Positions 52,945 through 64,000 of a stretch of DNA of 64,000 bases are shown piece by piece. How positions within the stretch are numbered: the stretch's first letter is position 1; each line of letters begins with the position of its first letter. Both the position numbers and the translations under genes were made by a program. The notes below the pieces were generated by a model that saw only the letters and a list, made by a program, of their open reading frames with translations, made no database searches and had not been told where the DNA came from. This DNA is from Adiantum capillus-veneris (Eukaryota > Streptophyta > Polypodiopsida > Polypodiales > Pteridaceae), in the NCBI GenBank assembly GCA_014529385.2, contig CM043950.1:66608935-66672934 (forward strand), in the 5' to 3' direction.

Positions 52945-55900
52945 ATGGCGGAGGAAGGGAAGCTCAAGATTGAGAAGTTCAACGGAAAAAACTACCAACA
53001 TTGGAAGATGCAAATTGAAGACTATCTCTACCAAAAGGACCTCTATTTGCCACTAGGCGGTCTTGCGAAGAAGCCCGCAACAATGGCAGATGAAGCATGG
53101 ATTATCCTTGATCGAAAGGCACTGGGAACAATCCGGTAAAGCTTGGAGTCAACGGTGGCCTTCAATGTTTCGGAGATGAAGACCATGGAGGACTTGATGA
53201 AGTCACTTGACGACTTCTACAAGAAACCATCGACATCCAATAAGGTATTTCTTATGAAACGCTTGTTCAATCTAAAGATGGCAGAGAATGGTTCAGTTGC
53301 AGAACACCTAAATGTCTTTAACACAAACATAAGTCAACTTCGATCGGTGAAAATCAATTTCGATGACGAAGTGCGAGCTCTCCTTATACTATCATCTCTA
53401 CCGGATAGTTGGGACAGCCTTGTGATGGTTGTAAGTAATTCTATTTCTAGCACAAATACTCTTAAGTTTGATGATGTTGTGGGTGTTCTCATAAGCGAGG
53501 AAATACGAAGGAGAAGCACAGGAGAATCATCAAGTGCTGCACTGTCAGTAGAAACAAGAGGAAGGCCTAAGGAGAGCTTCAAAAACCAAAAGGGTCGTGA
53601 TCGCTCAAGGCGGAGCAAGTCACGCACAAAGTCAGTTCTTGAATGTTGGAATTGCGGCAAGAAGGGCCACGTCAAGAAGGATTGCTGGTCCAAGAAGAAG
53701 AAGGAGACAGAGTCTCAAGACAACAAGCCAACATCGGAGGCCAATGTGGCAGGTAAAGTAGAGCAAGATGCTCTAATTCTCACATTAGACAATGTGTCTA
53801 ATTCCTGGATAGTAGATTCCGGGGCTTCATTCCATGCGACACCACACAAGCAACATTTCCAAGACTACACCAAAGGTAATTTTGGGTATGTATACTTGGG
53901 AGATGATGAAGCTTGTGAGATTGTCGGCAAAGGTACAGTTTCTGTCAAAACTGCTAACGGAAATGAATGGAAGCTTAAAGATGTTAGGCATGTTCCTTCT
54001 CTTCGCAAAAATTTGATCTCTACAGGACAATTGGACGATGAAGGTCACAACATTGCATTCGGAAACAAACGGTGGAAGATCTCAAAGGGATCTTTGGTGG
54101 TTGCCAAGGGTGAAAAAGTCGGTAGACTTTACTTGTGTACTGTTAGCACGCAACCTTCAGCTTGTGCAGCAACTACAGAAGTTGACAGTGCGGTGTGGCA
54201 CTACCGACTTGGGCATATGAGTGCCAAAGGAATGCAAATCCTTCAAACAAAGAAGCTTCTACCAGGTTTGAAAGAAGTGGACTTAGAGTTCTGTGAAGAT
54301 TGTGTTTATGGTAAACAAAAAAGGGTAAAATTTCAAAAATCAGGAAATGAAAGAAAAAATAAAAAACTTGAGTTGGTTCATTCTGATGTTTGGGGTCCTG
54401 CAAGTACACCATCACTTGGTGGCTCATTGTACTATGTAACATTCATAGACGATGAGACTAGAAAAACATGGGTTTATATCATGAAGAATAAATCCGATGT
54501 ATTTTCCATATTTCAAAGGTGGAAAGCCTTTGTGGAGAATGAAACAGGTACCAAGGTTAAATGCCTTAGATCCGACAATGGAGGCGAATATTGCAGCCAA
54601 GCTTTTGAAAGCTTTTGTGCTAGCAATGGCATTCGGAGGCAAAGGCCAACCCCAAGGACACCCCAACAAAATGGGATTTCGGAAAGGATGAACAGGACAA
54701 TCATGGAACGAGCACGAAGCATGCGGCTACATGAAGGCCTATCGCTTGAGCTTTGGGCGGAAGCTGTAAGTACGTCTGTGTACTTAATCAATCGGTCACC
54801 CTCAACGGCTTTGGATGGAGGAGTTCCAGAAGAGGCATGGACAGGTAAACCGGTGAATTATGCATTTCTCAAAGTGTTTGGGTGTGAGGCTTTCATGCAC
54901 ATAGATAGAAGCCTAAGATCAAAGCTAGATGCAAAGTCCAAAAAGTGTTTCTTCATTGGCTATGGAGAAGGAGACTTTGGGTATCGCCTATGGAATCCTG
55001 AAGATGGTAAAATCTTAAGGAGTAGGGATGTAATTTTTAACGAACAAAATATGTACAAAGATTACTTGGAAAGAAAACAAACAAAAGAAACAGGTGATGA
55101 GTACATGGAGCTTGAGGACGGTGAAGACTCAAGGACTGCAAACGGTGACAATGTGCAACAACGTCAACCAAATGAGGAGCCTCAACCTATTCCCCGAAGA
55201 TCTACAAGAGCAAGTAGACCTCCAGAAAGGTTTGTTCCTTCCTTCAACCATCTCTTGATCTCAGATTCTGGAGAGCCGGAATCATACGAAGAAGCTATGC
55301 AACATAAATCCAAAGAAGAATGGACGAAGAGCATGCAAGTGGAGATGGACTCACTACATCGCAACCAAACATGGGAGTTGGTTGAGTTGCCTAAAGGTAA
55401 GCGGGCACTTCAAAACAAATGGGTGTACAAGCTAAAGGAAGAAGAAGGTGGGAAGAAAAGGTACAAGTCTAGGCTTGTGGTAAAAGGTTTTTCTCAAAAG
55501 AAAGGTATTGACTTCAATGAAATATTTTCTCCTGTTGTAAAAATGAACTCAATTAGGCTTGTCTTAAGCCTTGTGGCTGCTCATGATCTAAATCTCGAGC
55601 AAATGGATGTAAATACGGCATTCGCTCACGGTGACTTAGAGGAGGATATCTACATGCTTCAACCAAAGGGTTATGAAGTAAAAGGTAAGGAGAAAATGGT
55701 TTGCAGATTAAAGAAGAGCTTGTATGGTTTAAAGCAAGCATCAAGACAATGGTACTTGAAGTTTGATCGATGGATGTTGGATCATGGATTCACAAGATGC
55801 AACTCGGATCACTGCGTCTACACGAAGAATTTGGGAGATGGGAAATTCATCATCCTAATGTTGTATGTTGATGACATGTTGATTGCAAGTGCTAACATGC

Positions 55901-56817
55901 AGGACATCAAAGACCTAAAAGAGGAGCTGTCTAAATCTTTTCCAATGAAAGATTTAGGTGCTGCAAAGAGGATACTTGGTATGAAAATATCAAGGGACAG
56001 GACGAAGAAGACAATAAAGCTATCTCAAGAAGATTACATCAAGAAGGTACTAGAAAGGTTTGCAATGCAAAATGCAAAACCAGTTTCTACACCTTTGGCT
56101 GGTCATTTTAAACTAACAAAGGATATGTGTCCAAAGACACAAGAGGAGATAGCCTATATGTCTAACGTTCCATATGCTGCAGCGGTAGGTTCTCTAATGT
56201 ATGCTATGGTCTGGACAAGGCCAGACATTGCACATGCAGTGGGAGTTGTGAGTAGGTTCATGGACAACCCAGGTAAAGAGCATTGGCAAGCTGTGAAGTG
56301 GATACTTAGGTATCTAAAAGGGACAACAACAAATGCTTTGTATTTTGGAGGAACTGATATTTTTCTAGAAGGGTATGCTGATGCAGATATGGCAGGTGAC
56401 AAAGAGAGCACTACTAGCTATGTGTTCACGGTTGGAGGCACAGCAGTAAGCTGAGCTTCAAAGCTGCAGAAAGTGGTTTCACTTTCTACCACGGAAGTAG
56501 AGTATGTAGCAATGACGGAGGCAAGCAAAGAAATTCTGTGGCTTCACAGATTCTTAGAAGAGCTTGGATTCAAACAAGACAATTGTGTCTTGTACAGTGA
56601 TAGCCAAAGCGCTATCCATCTTGCGAAGAACTCGGCCTTTCATTCAAGGACAAAGCACATTGAGGTGAGATATCACTTCATACGCACTCTTTTGGAAGAG
56701 GGACAGCTAAAGCTAGGAAAGGTGCATACAAGTGAAAATCCTGCAGACATGTTTACAAAGGTGGTCAACAAGGAGAAGTTGATCTTTTGCTCATCTTCAA
56801 TCGGCATTCAAGGATAA
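52945..56817 (+). pseudogene. Copia gag-pol polyprotein, two stop codons
   Basis: Polyprotein of 1290 codons in one frame from the ATG at 52945 (MAEEGKLKIEKFNGKNYQHW) to 56817. Gag core with UBN2-like fold; zinc knuckle CWNCGKKGHVKKDC at 53645-53686; protease WIVDSGASFHATP at 53806; integrase HYRLGHMSAKGM, LVHSDVWGP, LRSDNGGEY and PQQNGISERMNR, all catalytic residues present; RT LYVDDMLIA at 55863; RNase H LYSDSQSAIHLAKN near 56595 and TKHIEVRYHFIR. In-frame stops at 53137 (TAA) and 56452 (TGA, where Trp is usual). Apart from these the frame is open, so it may still serve as a source if the stops are polymorphic or misread. Confidence 0.94.
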
Positions 56818-56877
56818 GAAGCCAGAATGGAAGGCAGTCACAGGTTTGGTTTGGAGATCAGTCTCCAAGTGGGAGAT

Positions 56878-57615
56878 TGTTAAGTATGGAGTTTAATTTA
56901 CCCTTGTAATTTTCTGTGGTAAAAGCGCACATTTGTAAGGCCCCCATTATGAGGAGAAGCCATCGTGCGTGAAGGAAATCACTCGCCGAAAACCAAATTT
57001 TTCACGGCTAAGAATCAGGGGCCCCTTTCCGCCCCCGAGACTTTTTTTTCCCCCTCGCCGGAATATTATGGCCGGACGGCGGCCGGAAAGTGGTCGGAAA
57101 ACAACCGTCGGTTGGCCGGTGGCCAGTAGTCAATGGCCGGTGGTCGGAAGTCAATGGCCGGTGGCCGGTGGCTGAATTCAAAAGCAGACTTGTCTTCTCA
57201 AGGGCGGCCACACATGGGCGGATTGGAGGGTCCGATTTGGACTTATTCACACAAGGGCGGCTACACATGGCTGCCTCTCATGAGAGAGGGCTATAAAAGG
57301 AGGCCATTTCTACACACATTTCATATAGTGTGAAGTTGATGCAACAAGGTGAGTGTGAGGTGGTGAAAGTGAAGCAAGGCGGGAGCTCCATTAAGGGTAT
57401 AATCCCTTTGTAAACTACTTCTTGTCTTGAAGTACTAAAGCCATTGAGTGGCTGCTTTCCCGTGGACGTAGCCCACATTGGGTGAACCACGTATATCGTG
57501 TGTACTGTCTCTCTCTCTCTCTCTCTCTACTCTATAATCTCGTGTATGTAAACCTGTCTCTCTCCATTAAGTAATCTACTCAATTATCTATTTAGCTACG
57601 TCTTATTTCCTAACA
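56878..57615 (+). repeat. Copia 3' LTR
   Basis: Matches the 5' LTR but is 74 bp shorter: a shorter CT tract (57508-57528), a missing segment near 57290 and smaller indels. Confidence 0.95.
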
Positions 57616-57620
57616 ACCAC

Positions 57621-58190
57621 TATAATGGAAAACTTGAAGGTAATGAATTCTTCATGATGCATTGAAAATCCCAAAAGAAAAATGTGACTCTCCTACACGA
57701 TAGGAGAAGAAAACATGACCCTTCAACACCAGACAACATTGGGGGAGGAAACAAGTATACAAGGGAAGGCATTTTTCCTATGGTTTATAATAAATTGGTG
57801 AGGATGATGCCATCTCCCCACCATATGTACGTATGGTTTTTCTTTTCTTTAATAGCACAAGCATACGAACACATATTGCATTTTCATTGTCTTTTGAACC
57901 CATGTTTGTAAAACTTTTATTGCTATCAACATTCGTTGACTACTTTTCCATTCTTGCGAGGTTTGAATGATTGATGTGTATACACATGCTTTGGGATCAA
58001 TTTTTGACACAAATTACATGTAAAATACTATGCTTCGAGTGGAGCATGTTTGATGGTGATCTACTTCATGAATGTAGCTTGAATTGAACTGTTCCCTCCG
58101 AATTGATAGAGAGAAAATGTGTTTCGTATTTATGTAATGTATTGGATAAATCTTTGAGGTCTTATGGATTATTGCATCTCAATCAAAGCA
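57621..58190. other. No feature recognised
   Basis: Flank of the copia element. A short ORF at 57684-57911 has no recognised domain. GATAAATCTTTGAGGTCTTATGG near 58145 weakly resembles the tandem repeat at 47474. Confidence 0.4.
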
Positions 58191-58850
58191 TGGCATGGAG
58201 GTGTTTTAAATAAGTGTAAGGATGCGAAAGGGAGTGTTTCTCAGTAATGCTTTGGTTAACATGTATGCCAAATGCAAGGCTTAGCCGAGGAATCTTAGTG
58301 GTAGTTACAAAGTGAGTGTTTTTTGGTAGTGCTTAGGTGTGAGGAGTATGCAAAAAAAACAACAAAAACTATTAGCTTGGTGTGTCTCTTCGAATGCAAT
58401 CATTATAAGATATGCCCAGCAAGGGGCAGCAGGTCGGGAAGATTTTGGTTGTTCTTTGTTTAAATTTAGTCTCTTGGATGGTAATGATTGCAAGATATGC
58501 CAAATATGGAAGTGTCAAAAAGTAGTGGGATGTTTTATCAAATGCAAGGTGAGTATTTATCTTTGAGTTAGTCTCATAGATGGCATATATAAGAGGATAT
58601 GCTTGCAAGGGTTGGTCAAAAAAGCTATGGAGTATTATTGGTTGATACAAAGAGAGGACACCTCACAAGTGATGGGGATCATGCTAATGTTGAAGATTGC
58701 CTTCGTGCTTATGCTTTGGCCAATCTAAGTGATGGGGACTATTTGACCTTTGCGACCATTTTCCAAAGTGTGTGCTATTGGCCATTGATAAGGGGAAGCA
58801 AATCCATGATGGGATTTGAAGGCAACGGTCTGCTTCTCTATGTGCACTAA
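58190..58850 (+). pseudogene. PPR-protein fragment
   Basis: Scattered pentatricopeptide-repeat motifs in three frames: VFLSNALVNMYAKCKA at 58234-58281; WCVSSNAIIIRYAQQGAAGR near 58380-58440, a PPR loop typical of organelle RNA-editing factors; KAMEYYWLIQRG near 58622; AIDKGKQIHDGI near 58783-58818. Stops and frameshifts lie between them. It looks like a dead copy of a PLS-type PPR gene. Confidence 0.6.
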
Positions 58851-60780
58851 AAATGAAAGAGTTTTGAGTTGCCTCGGTGTAGCTATAAAGATTGAGTCCA
58901 GGAGACTTATGCACTTGTATTCGATAATTTTACATCTCACCAAAATCGCCCTTTTTTGTTTGTATTTACTGCACATCAAAATCCCCTTTTCTTGGCAAGA
59001 AAACAAATGCAAAAGCTCACAAGCATAAATGGTTTTGCAGAAAGCATACTTAAAGCAAAGTGATGGTCAACCAAGGATGTCACGGAGTGTATCTTGTTGT
59101 TATCCTTAGGAATTTGTTCTTGTCTTTCAATTGCTTCAATCTTCATAGAGATGTCTCTATAAAAAAATTTGCTCTTGAGCAATTGCATGTGCATTCAAGT
59201 TAGAAATTCATCAGCATGACCCCTTGGTGTAGATCCTTATCCCAATGAATACCACACATCATTGAGTGGAAGATTTTTTGACGAGTTCTCAAGCATATGA
59301 TTTGGTAATACATCACATGGTGCAAACATATCATCTGCACCAATCTCTCCAAAATAATGCAACTTGCAGTTATTTGTGGCGAGCCATGTCTCAACAACAT
59401 CAACTTGAGTGTCGAGGAATTGTAGCTTGTGCTCGAGGGCTTCTTGTTCCCTCTACTACGTATCAACAACCAACAGATTTTATTGTGTCTTGTGTTGAGT
59501 TGTTTTTCTATTGTAATAAGTTTCTATATATCAACATCATGCATCTGTTGATGCTCCTCAAGTACCAACTTCATATGCTCAAGTAATGCGGTGATGGCAT
59601 TTTGATGCACTCAAATAATCCTTGGATGGTATTCTAAAGTAAAACTTTGGAGTGGTCAATATATTGGTGATGTGACATTTCAGAATTCTATGTTGATGAT
59701 GAGGAGTGGGTGTAATTTATTTTGATTCATACTCTCATTTTAAAAAAGATTCTCCTCCTCATAAAGTCAAGTTTATATTCTATGTCTTTTGTATGTATTT
59801 TAATGCTTGCCATGTATGCCATCAAAAGCACACAAGGATTTCGTTAACGTGATCATGAACACCCGAACATGTTAATAACGTTAAGTGATCACATTTTAAA
59901 ACACGCGATCACATTGTATGTTCATCTAACTTTTCTCTTAGCCTACAAGAACCGTCCAAACCGGTAAGGTCATCGGGATTTTTCCAATTCCAAAGAGGCC
60001 TGCCAAGAAATGAAAAAGCCCGACAAGTTTTTATTATAAAACAAAATGTTGTCATATTCAATCTTTTGGCTAGGCAAATCCTTATGTCGGGTATGATTAA
60101 TTCTCCTTGTGAACTGACCTCAGGTTTCTGAGTCCCAGATCCCAATATGGGGCTAGAGATGATTCTTGATATGGTAACCACATCCTAAAAGATTAAAAAC
60201 CTTGGCCTAAGACAAGGTAGGGTCGTGCCCATTGCAACGAAGCCATTGGTCCATAAAGGGGCTGAAGTTGGTTTTAGAAGAATCTTCATATTTAGGAATT
60301 TTGGGAATTATTCAAGTCCCATTTCTTATAACGCTATTGAAAAACTTAGTATTTATGTGTAGTTTGAGCTATCATCTATTGATGGTTACACTCTATGTCC
60401 CATATACCCCTTAACACATATCTATAGGGACATGTGTATTTAAATACATAGTTATATGCATCCACCATAGTGACATCAAAAGCGTGAAGGAAGCATGGCA
60501 CTAAACTCAATTTGCATTATACAACATTCTTCATGTGAAAATTTTTCTTAGAATCGGTAGTTCAAATTTGAGACATCAACGTTAAAGAATTGGCTGTATA
60601 ACACTAAAAAGAATCTAAAATAATCAAAAACAAATTTTAAAATTGAAGGGACCTCAAAATAGTGTGGTGTTTGGAAACACCAAGATAGAAAAGAAAATCC
60701 AATTCACATATTTACATGGTTCCAAGTATTTTACAACTCATCCTTGGAAAAGATACTATGTCAAAAGGCTCAATGATTAT
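58851..60780. other. No gene recognised
   Basis: AT-rich stretch with many short ORFs but no domain, repeat or splice pattern I can support. Confidence 0.4.
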
Positions 60781-60790
60781 AAATACATCC

Positions 60791-61093
60791 TTAAACATTT
60801 TGTTTTCTCATGTGTTGCTCCAATACGTACAAGGTTTCTCTATCACAAGCTACTTCATTTACCGATGTATTGCAAGTATACTCTTGTTTGTCCCTTGCGT
60901 AGATCCAACCAAGTAACCATGCAGTGATTGTTCTCTCCAAAAAGCTTTCAAGCTCTTCTATTGATTGATTCCACATTTTTGGAAAAATCAAGTAGATTCG
61001 GGGCATATTCCACATTACACTGTAAAGGGCTTCGTAAAAAATTAAGGTATTATTCCCATCCAAATCATGTAAAATTCTCCATGCTACATCCAA
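60791..61093 (-). pseudogene. Unrecognised 100-codon ORF
   Basis: Reads MDVAWRILHDLDGNNTLIFY, then WNMPRIYLIFPKMWNQS and ELESFLERTITAWLLGWIYA. The composition (Trp-rich, amphipathic) looks like real protein rather than chance, but I do not recognise the family. It lies downstream of the phosphatase pseudogene on the same strand; a link is unproven. Confidence 0.3.
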
Positions 61094-62043
61094 GTTCTTG
61101 TGGTATAGAAATCAATCCAATTAGAATTTTTGGCGTGCTATGACATTAAATTTTTGAGGGTGTTGTGGAAAGCATAACGATGAGTCCTTTGCAATCTACT
61201 AGTGCTCCAAATCCACACCTCAAACCATTGCATGCAAAAAAAAAAAAAAAAGTGAATGCGTTTTTGCGAATAAAATGCCAGACATTTGTACTCTCTTCAA
61301 CAAGATGCATATTTTTTTCCCAATCTGGACATACATCACCGTGTTGCATTTCTTCTAGGCCTATGAGTCCTCAATGACATGTGCCACCTCAATAGTAAAT
61401 GCTTTGTACATTTGAAGTCAAAATTATATGCTTCAAAATTTCCTATTCAAAACAAAAGGCATGATGGTCAATGGAAGAGAAAATATTTTCAATTAACACA
61501 CTCTGCACCAACAACATTTATTTCATCCATGATATATATAGACTTAAACCTTGAGAAGACAATTTTTTCAATACAAAAGAAAATATTTTTCTTCAATACA
61601 GAAGAAATCTTGTACAAAGAGCTCCAACAACAAAGATAAAAGAGATACTTCTTTTGCAAGCTTGAATAACATCTAATTGATGAAGTATAAAAGAGTACAT
61701 ATTTGGTTCATGTCCAAATAATTGAATCCAACACATTGTTTTGGCCAAAATCTTCTTAATACATTTCCACCACTCTTGATGTATGTGAACTTTCCATGTG
61801 ATTGAGTTAGTGCGCACGCCAAGCCCTTACTGATTTTTTTCTTCCACCTGCAATTAAATATATGCTAGATTAGATAACAATTTGATTATAGTTTTTATAT
61901 TGCTTGATAAATCTAAAGTGAGTCCTACCCATAAGCTTAAGTAGGCCTTTTGTAGCTTTGATATGTATGCTTTTGTTGCAACTCCGCTAATGAAATGACC
62001 ATGATCATACCCCAAGCTAGTAGCATAACCAATAGCATGTTGA

Positions 62044-63305
62044 TCACACAAATTTTTTGTTTTTGTGAAACAATTTTAACAAGTTCATTTGGTTTGAAGA
62101 TAGTAGTGGCACACCAAACTTGGATGCCAACATAGCTGGATCCTTGCTTAAGGAGTTTACTACTTTCTTGCCCCTACTTTCTTGAACATAACTTGTTATT
62201 GTACAATGGTAGCTGTGAAGATGCACAAGATGAGCTTTCCACTTTGACTGAATTGTTGTCAAGTTCTTCCCTTAGAACTTGGGCATTGAACATGCCCCAT
62301 TCTTCCATTATGTCTTGAAACTGTGTAAATAGGTCATGAACCTCTATGATTGGAGATTGTCCTAGCCAATTGAGTGAAATAACAGATCAAATGTCATCTG
62401 TATTATTTAGACTTAAAAGGTATGGTAGAAGCTCATTGCAAAGAAGATAGCCAAGCCTCCCCTGAAAACTTTCAGGATATAAGCAATTATCTTTTGGGGT
62501 TAATACATCCCTTGAAAAGGCTATCATCAATGAGCAATGTATTCTTTGTACTGCATAAATTCTTGCACTGATACCAAACCCTCAACAAAGGCTTAAACAT
62601 AGCCTCGACATTAGGCCTATCCGGTCTATACACTTTTCGTAGATTATGGATGTACCAATCTTCTTGTCCCCATACCATAAAGAAATGATATTTTTTATGT
62701 GCATGCTTTTCAAGAGTGTTCACATAACTACAAACATTATTTTCTAGCATGGTGAACCAAATACCAACATGAAAGTATTGGCATATCTCATCCAAAAATT
62801 CAAAACAACACGGGCACACAACAATTGTGGTGTGACCAAGGTCAATTTCGACACAATATGTACATGGATGCCTCTTGTCTTCTTTGCTGAGTAAAACTCC
62901 ACTAAGAACAAGAATGAATGCATGTTTCTTCATGTTGATTGCATGAGCAATATTTTCTGCATACGATACAAAAGAATGATAACAATTTAAGGTTTTGCAC
63001 TTATAAATCTCAGAACAAGGGATCATATATTTGCAGCACATAATTGAAAATTGCACACATTTATTCATATCTCATACTCTGTCTCCTAAAAGTGATTGCA
63101 TTTCTCTATTGATGTGGGAAGATTCAAAGAGTAGTTTATCTCCATATCTCTCAAAAGAATATAAGCTTTCAAGTGGCCTACGTTTTCGTGCATCTGGACG
63201 TAACTCCTTGATGTGGATGTCTACTTGTGGAACACTTGATCCTTGATTTTGAATGTCAATTTCACTTGCAAAGACAACATAATAAAACTTTGTATTAGCT
63301 TCCAA
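62044..63305 (-). pseudogene. FCP1/NLI-type phosphatase-like pseudogene
   Basis: Haloacid-dehalogenase-type phosphatase of the NLI-interacting/FCP1 family, which removes phosphate from RNA polymerase II CTD and related targets. Visible: FILVLSGVLL (about 62917-62888), where the family has an Asp-Leu-Asn catalytic strand; CCFEFLDEICQYFHVGIWFT; FFMVWGQEDWYIHNLRKVYR; PDRPNVEAMFKPLLRVWYQC; TLLIDDSLFKGCINPK (near 62500). After an extra base at about 62490 the family continues in another frame (PESFQGRLGYLL, LLPYLLSLNNTDD), then LGQSPIIEVHDLFTQFQDIM. An in-frame stop at about 63070 separates an upstream part. The catalytic Asp is missing and the frame is broken, so it is inactive. Confidence 0.75.
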
Positions 63306-63322
63306 AACAGGCCATATCTATA

Positions 63323-63888
63323 CTAATCACATTGGAAAATATGTTCCTTTGTTTTTCTCACCACCTTCAATCCCTTGCTCCCTTTCTTGAATGCTTTGGA
63401 CTTTGTTTGTATTTTATGTAGCATTTCCTGTCCCTTTGTCAACTTTGTCTTGTACCTCCTTAGTTGCAAGAGTAACTTGGAGCTCTTCATTGGATTCTTC
63501 TTCTCAGTACCCTCTGCATCCTCATCTCTTTGAGGCATGTTGTTAGTGTCGTGTGAAGGTTTTGGAGAATTTTCACAAAACCAATTTGATGCTCTACCAC
63601 CACCATCTCCTAGGACTTCACTATTCTTGGTGTTGCTTTCATGAGTCTGGGTCTCTCTAGCGGTGGGAGTATGTTCTCACTCCCTTTAGTCATATCATTT
63701 GAAGGTTTTTGAGAGGTTTGTTCTACAAGATCACTTTTGTGCTCTATAATATCTTGAGTAGATATATCATCACCTTTATGAAGCTGGGTCTCTCCAACAA
63801 TGGTGGGTAGCACTTGTTCTGCTTGATTCAAGTTATCTTCGTCTTTTATTTTTTTGTCTTCATTTGAAAGATGAAAAAATCCAGTCAT
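63323..63888 (-). pseudogene. Lys/Glu-rich segments upstream of the phosphatase
   Basis: Two open stretches (63888-63610 and 63538-63323), rich in Lys, Glu and Ser, on the same strand and just upstream of the phosphatase-like pseudogene. They may be its low-complexity N-terminus, but the frames do not join. Confidence 0.35.
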
Positions 63889-64000
63889 GTTACCTATTTA
63901 GAAAATAGTCTAGTGGATTTTTAATAACCATAGAATCCATTTCATTTCCATATAACCCAAAAGTTTTATGCTAGAAAGGCTCCATTGAACACATTAAAAA
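63889..64000. other. Window edge, nothing seen
   Basis: AT-rich sequence. Confidence 0.4.

Larger units (their letters stand above)
52060..57615 (+). mobile_element. Complete Ty1/copia retrotransposon
   Basis: 5556-bp element with two LTRs (52060-52871 and 56878-57615), a perfect 5-bp target duplication ACCAC (52055-52059 and 57616-57620), a Met-tRNA primer-binding site (52874-52885) and a purine tract just before the 3' LTR. One polyprotein frame occupies the interior. The LTRs differ by about five substitutions over their first 110 bp plus indels, so the insertion is fairly recent but not new. Confidence 0.96.

Overview
This window is nuclear DNA from a land plant with a large, repeat-rich genome. 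The evidence is spliceosomal introns, plant-type copia and gypsy retrotransposons primed by initiator-Met tRNA, plant LINEs, hAT traces, PPR fragments, and one land-plant gamma-tubulin complex gene whose introns reach 12 kb. A fern or other non-flowering vascular plant fits best, but that is an inference from intron size and TE load, not a read-out.

The backbone is a single minus-strand gene, gamma-tubulin complex component 5 (GCP5/Spc97-98 family). It runs from an ATG at 49895 to a stop at 15261. I could splice 16 exons by eye; their lengths sum to 2973 nt, giving an unbroken 990-residue protein. Ten of the 15 introns are 70-108 bp and one is 420 bp. Intron 7 is 1.2 kb, and introns 3, 10 and 14 are 12.2, 7.9 and 9.1 kb. 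The four longest all contain transposable elements.

Left of GCP5: a decayed copia pol (1-3565); two minus-strand exon-like segments of an unrecognised gene (3699-4572); a quiet stretch; then a degenerate plus-strand LINE (family A, about 7.5-13.6 kb) with a solo LTR inside it, followed by a second 5'-truncated copy of the same LINE 3' end and a tiny tail of LINE family B. Intron 14 holds two head-to-tail minus-strand LINE B copies, one split by a 1.28-kb solo LTR. Intron 10 holds a full-length LINE (family C, 26587-32991) with target-site duplications. Intron 7 holds a gypsy pol fragment. Intron 3 holds a minus-strand gypsy element reduced to LTR-gag-protease, three solo LTRs nested one inside another, a hAT transposase remnant broken by a tandem repeat with long CT tracts, and a small hAT-type MITE with an 8-bp duplication.

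Right of GCP5: a decayed copy of the DEAH-box splicing helicase PRP22/DHX8 (about 50930-51900); a complete copia element with two LTRs and a 5-bp target duplication (52060-57615) whose polyprotein is interrupted by only two stop codons; a PPR-protein fragment; and a minus-strand pseudogene of an FCP1/NLI-type phosphatase that has lost its catalytic Asp motif. GCP5 is the only gene I can show to be intact. Almost everything else is mobile DNA or dead gene copies, and the useful information lies in the order of insertions that the target-site duplications reveal.
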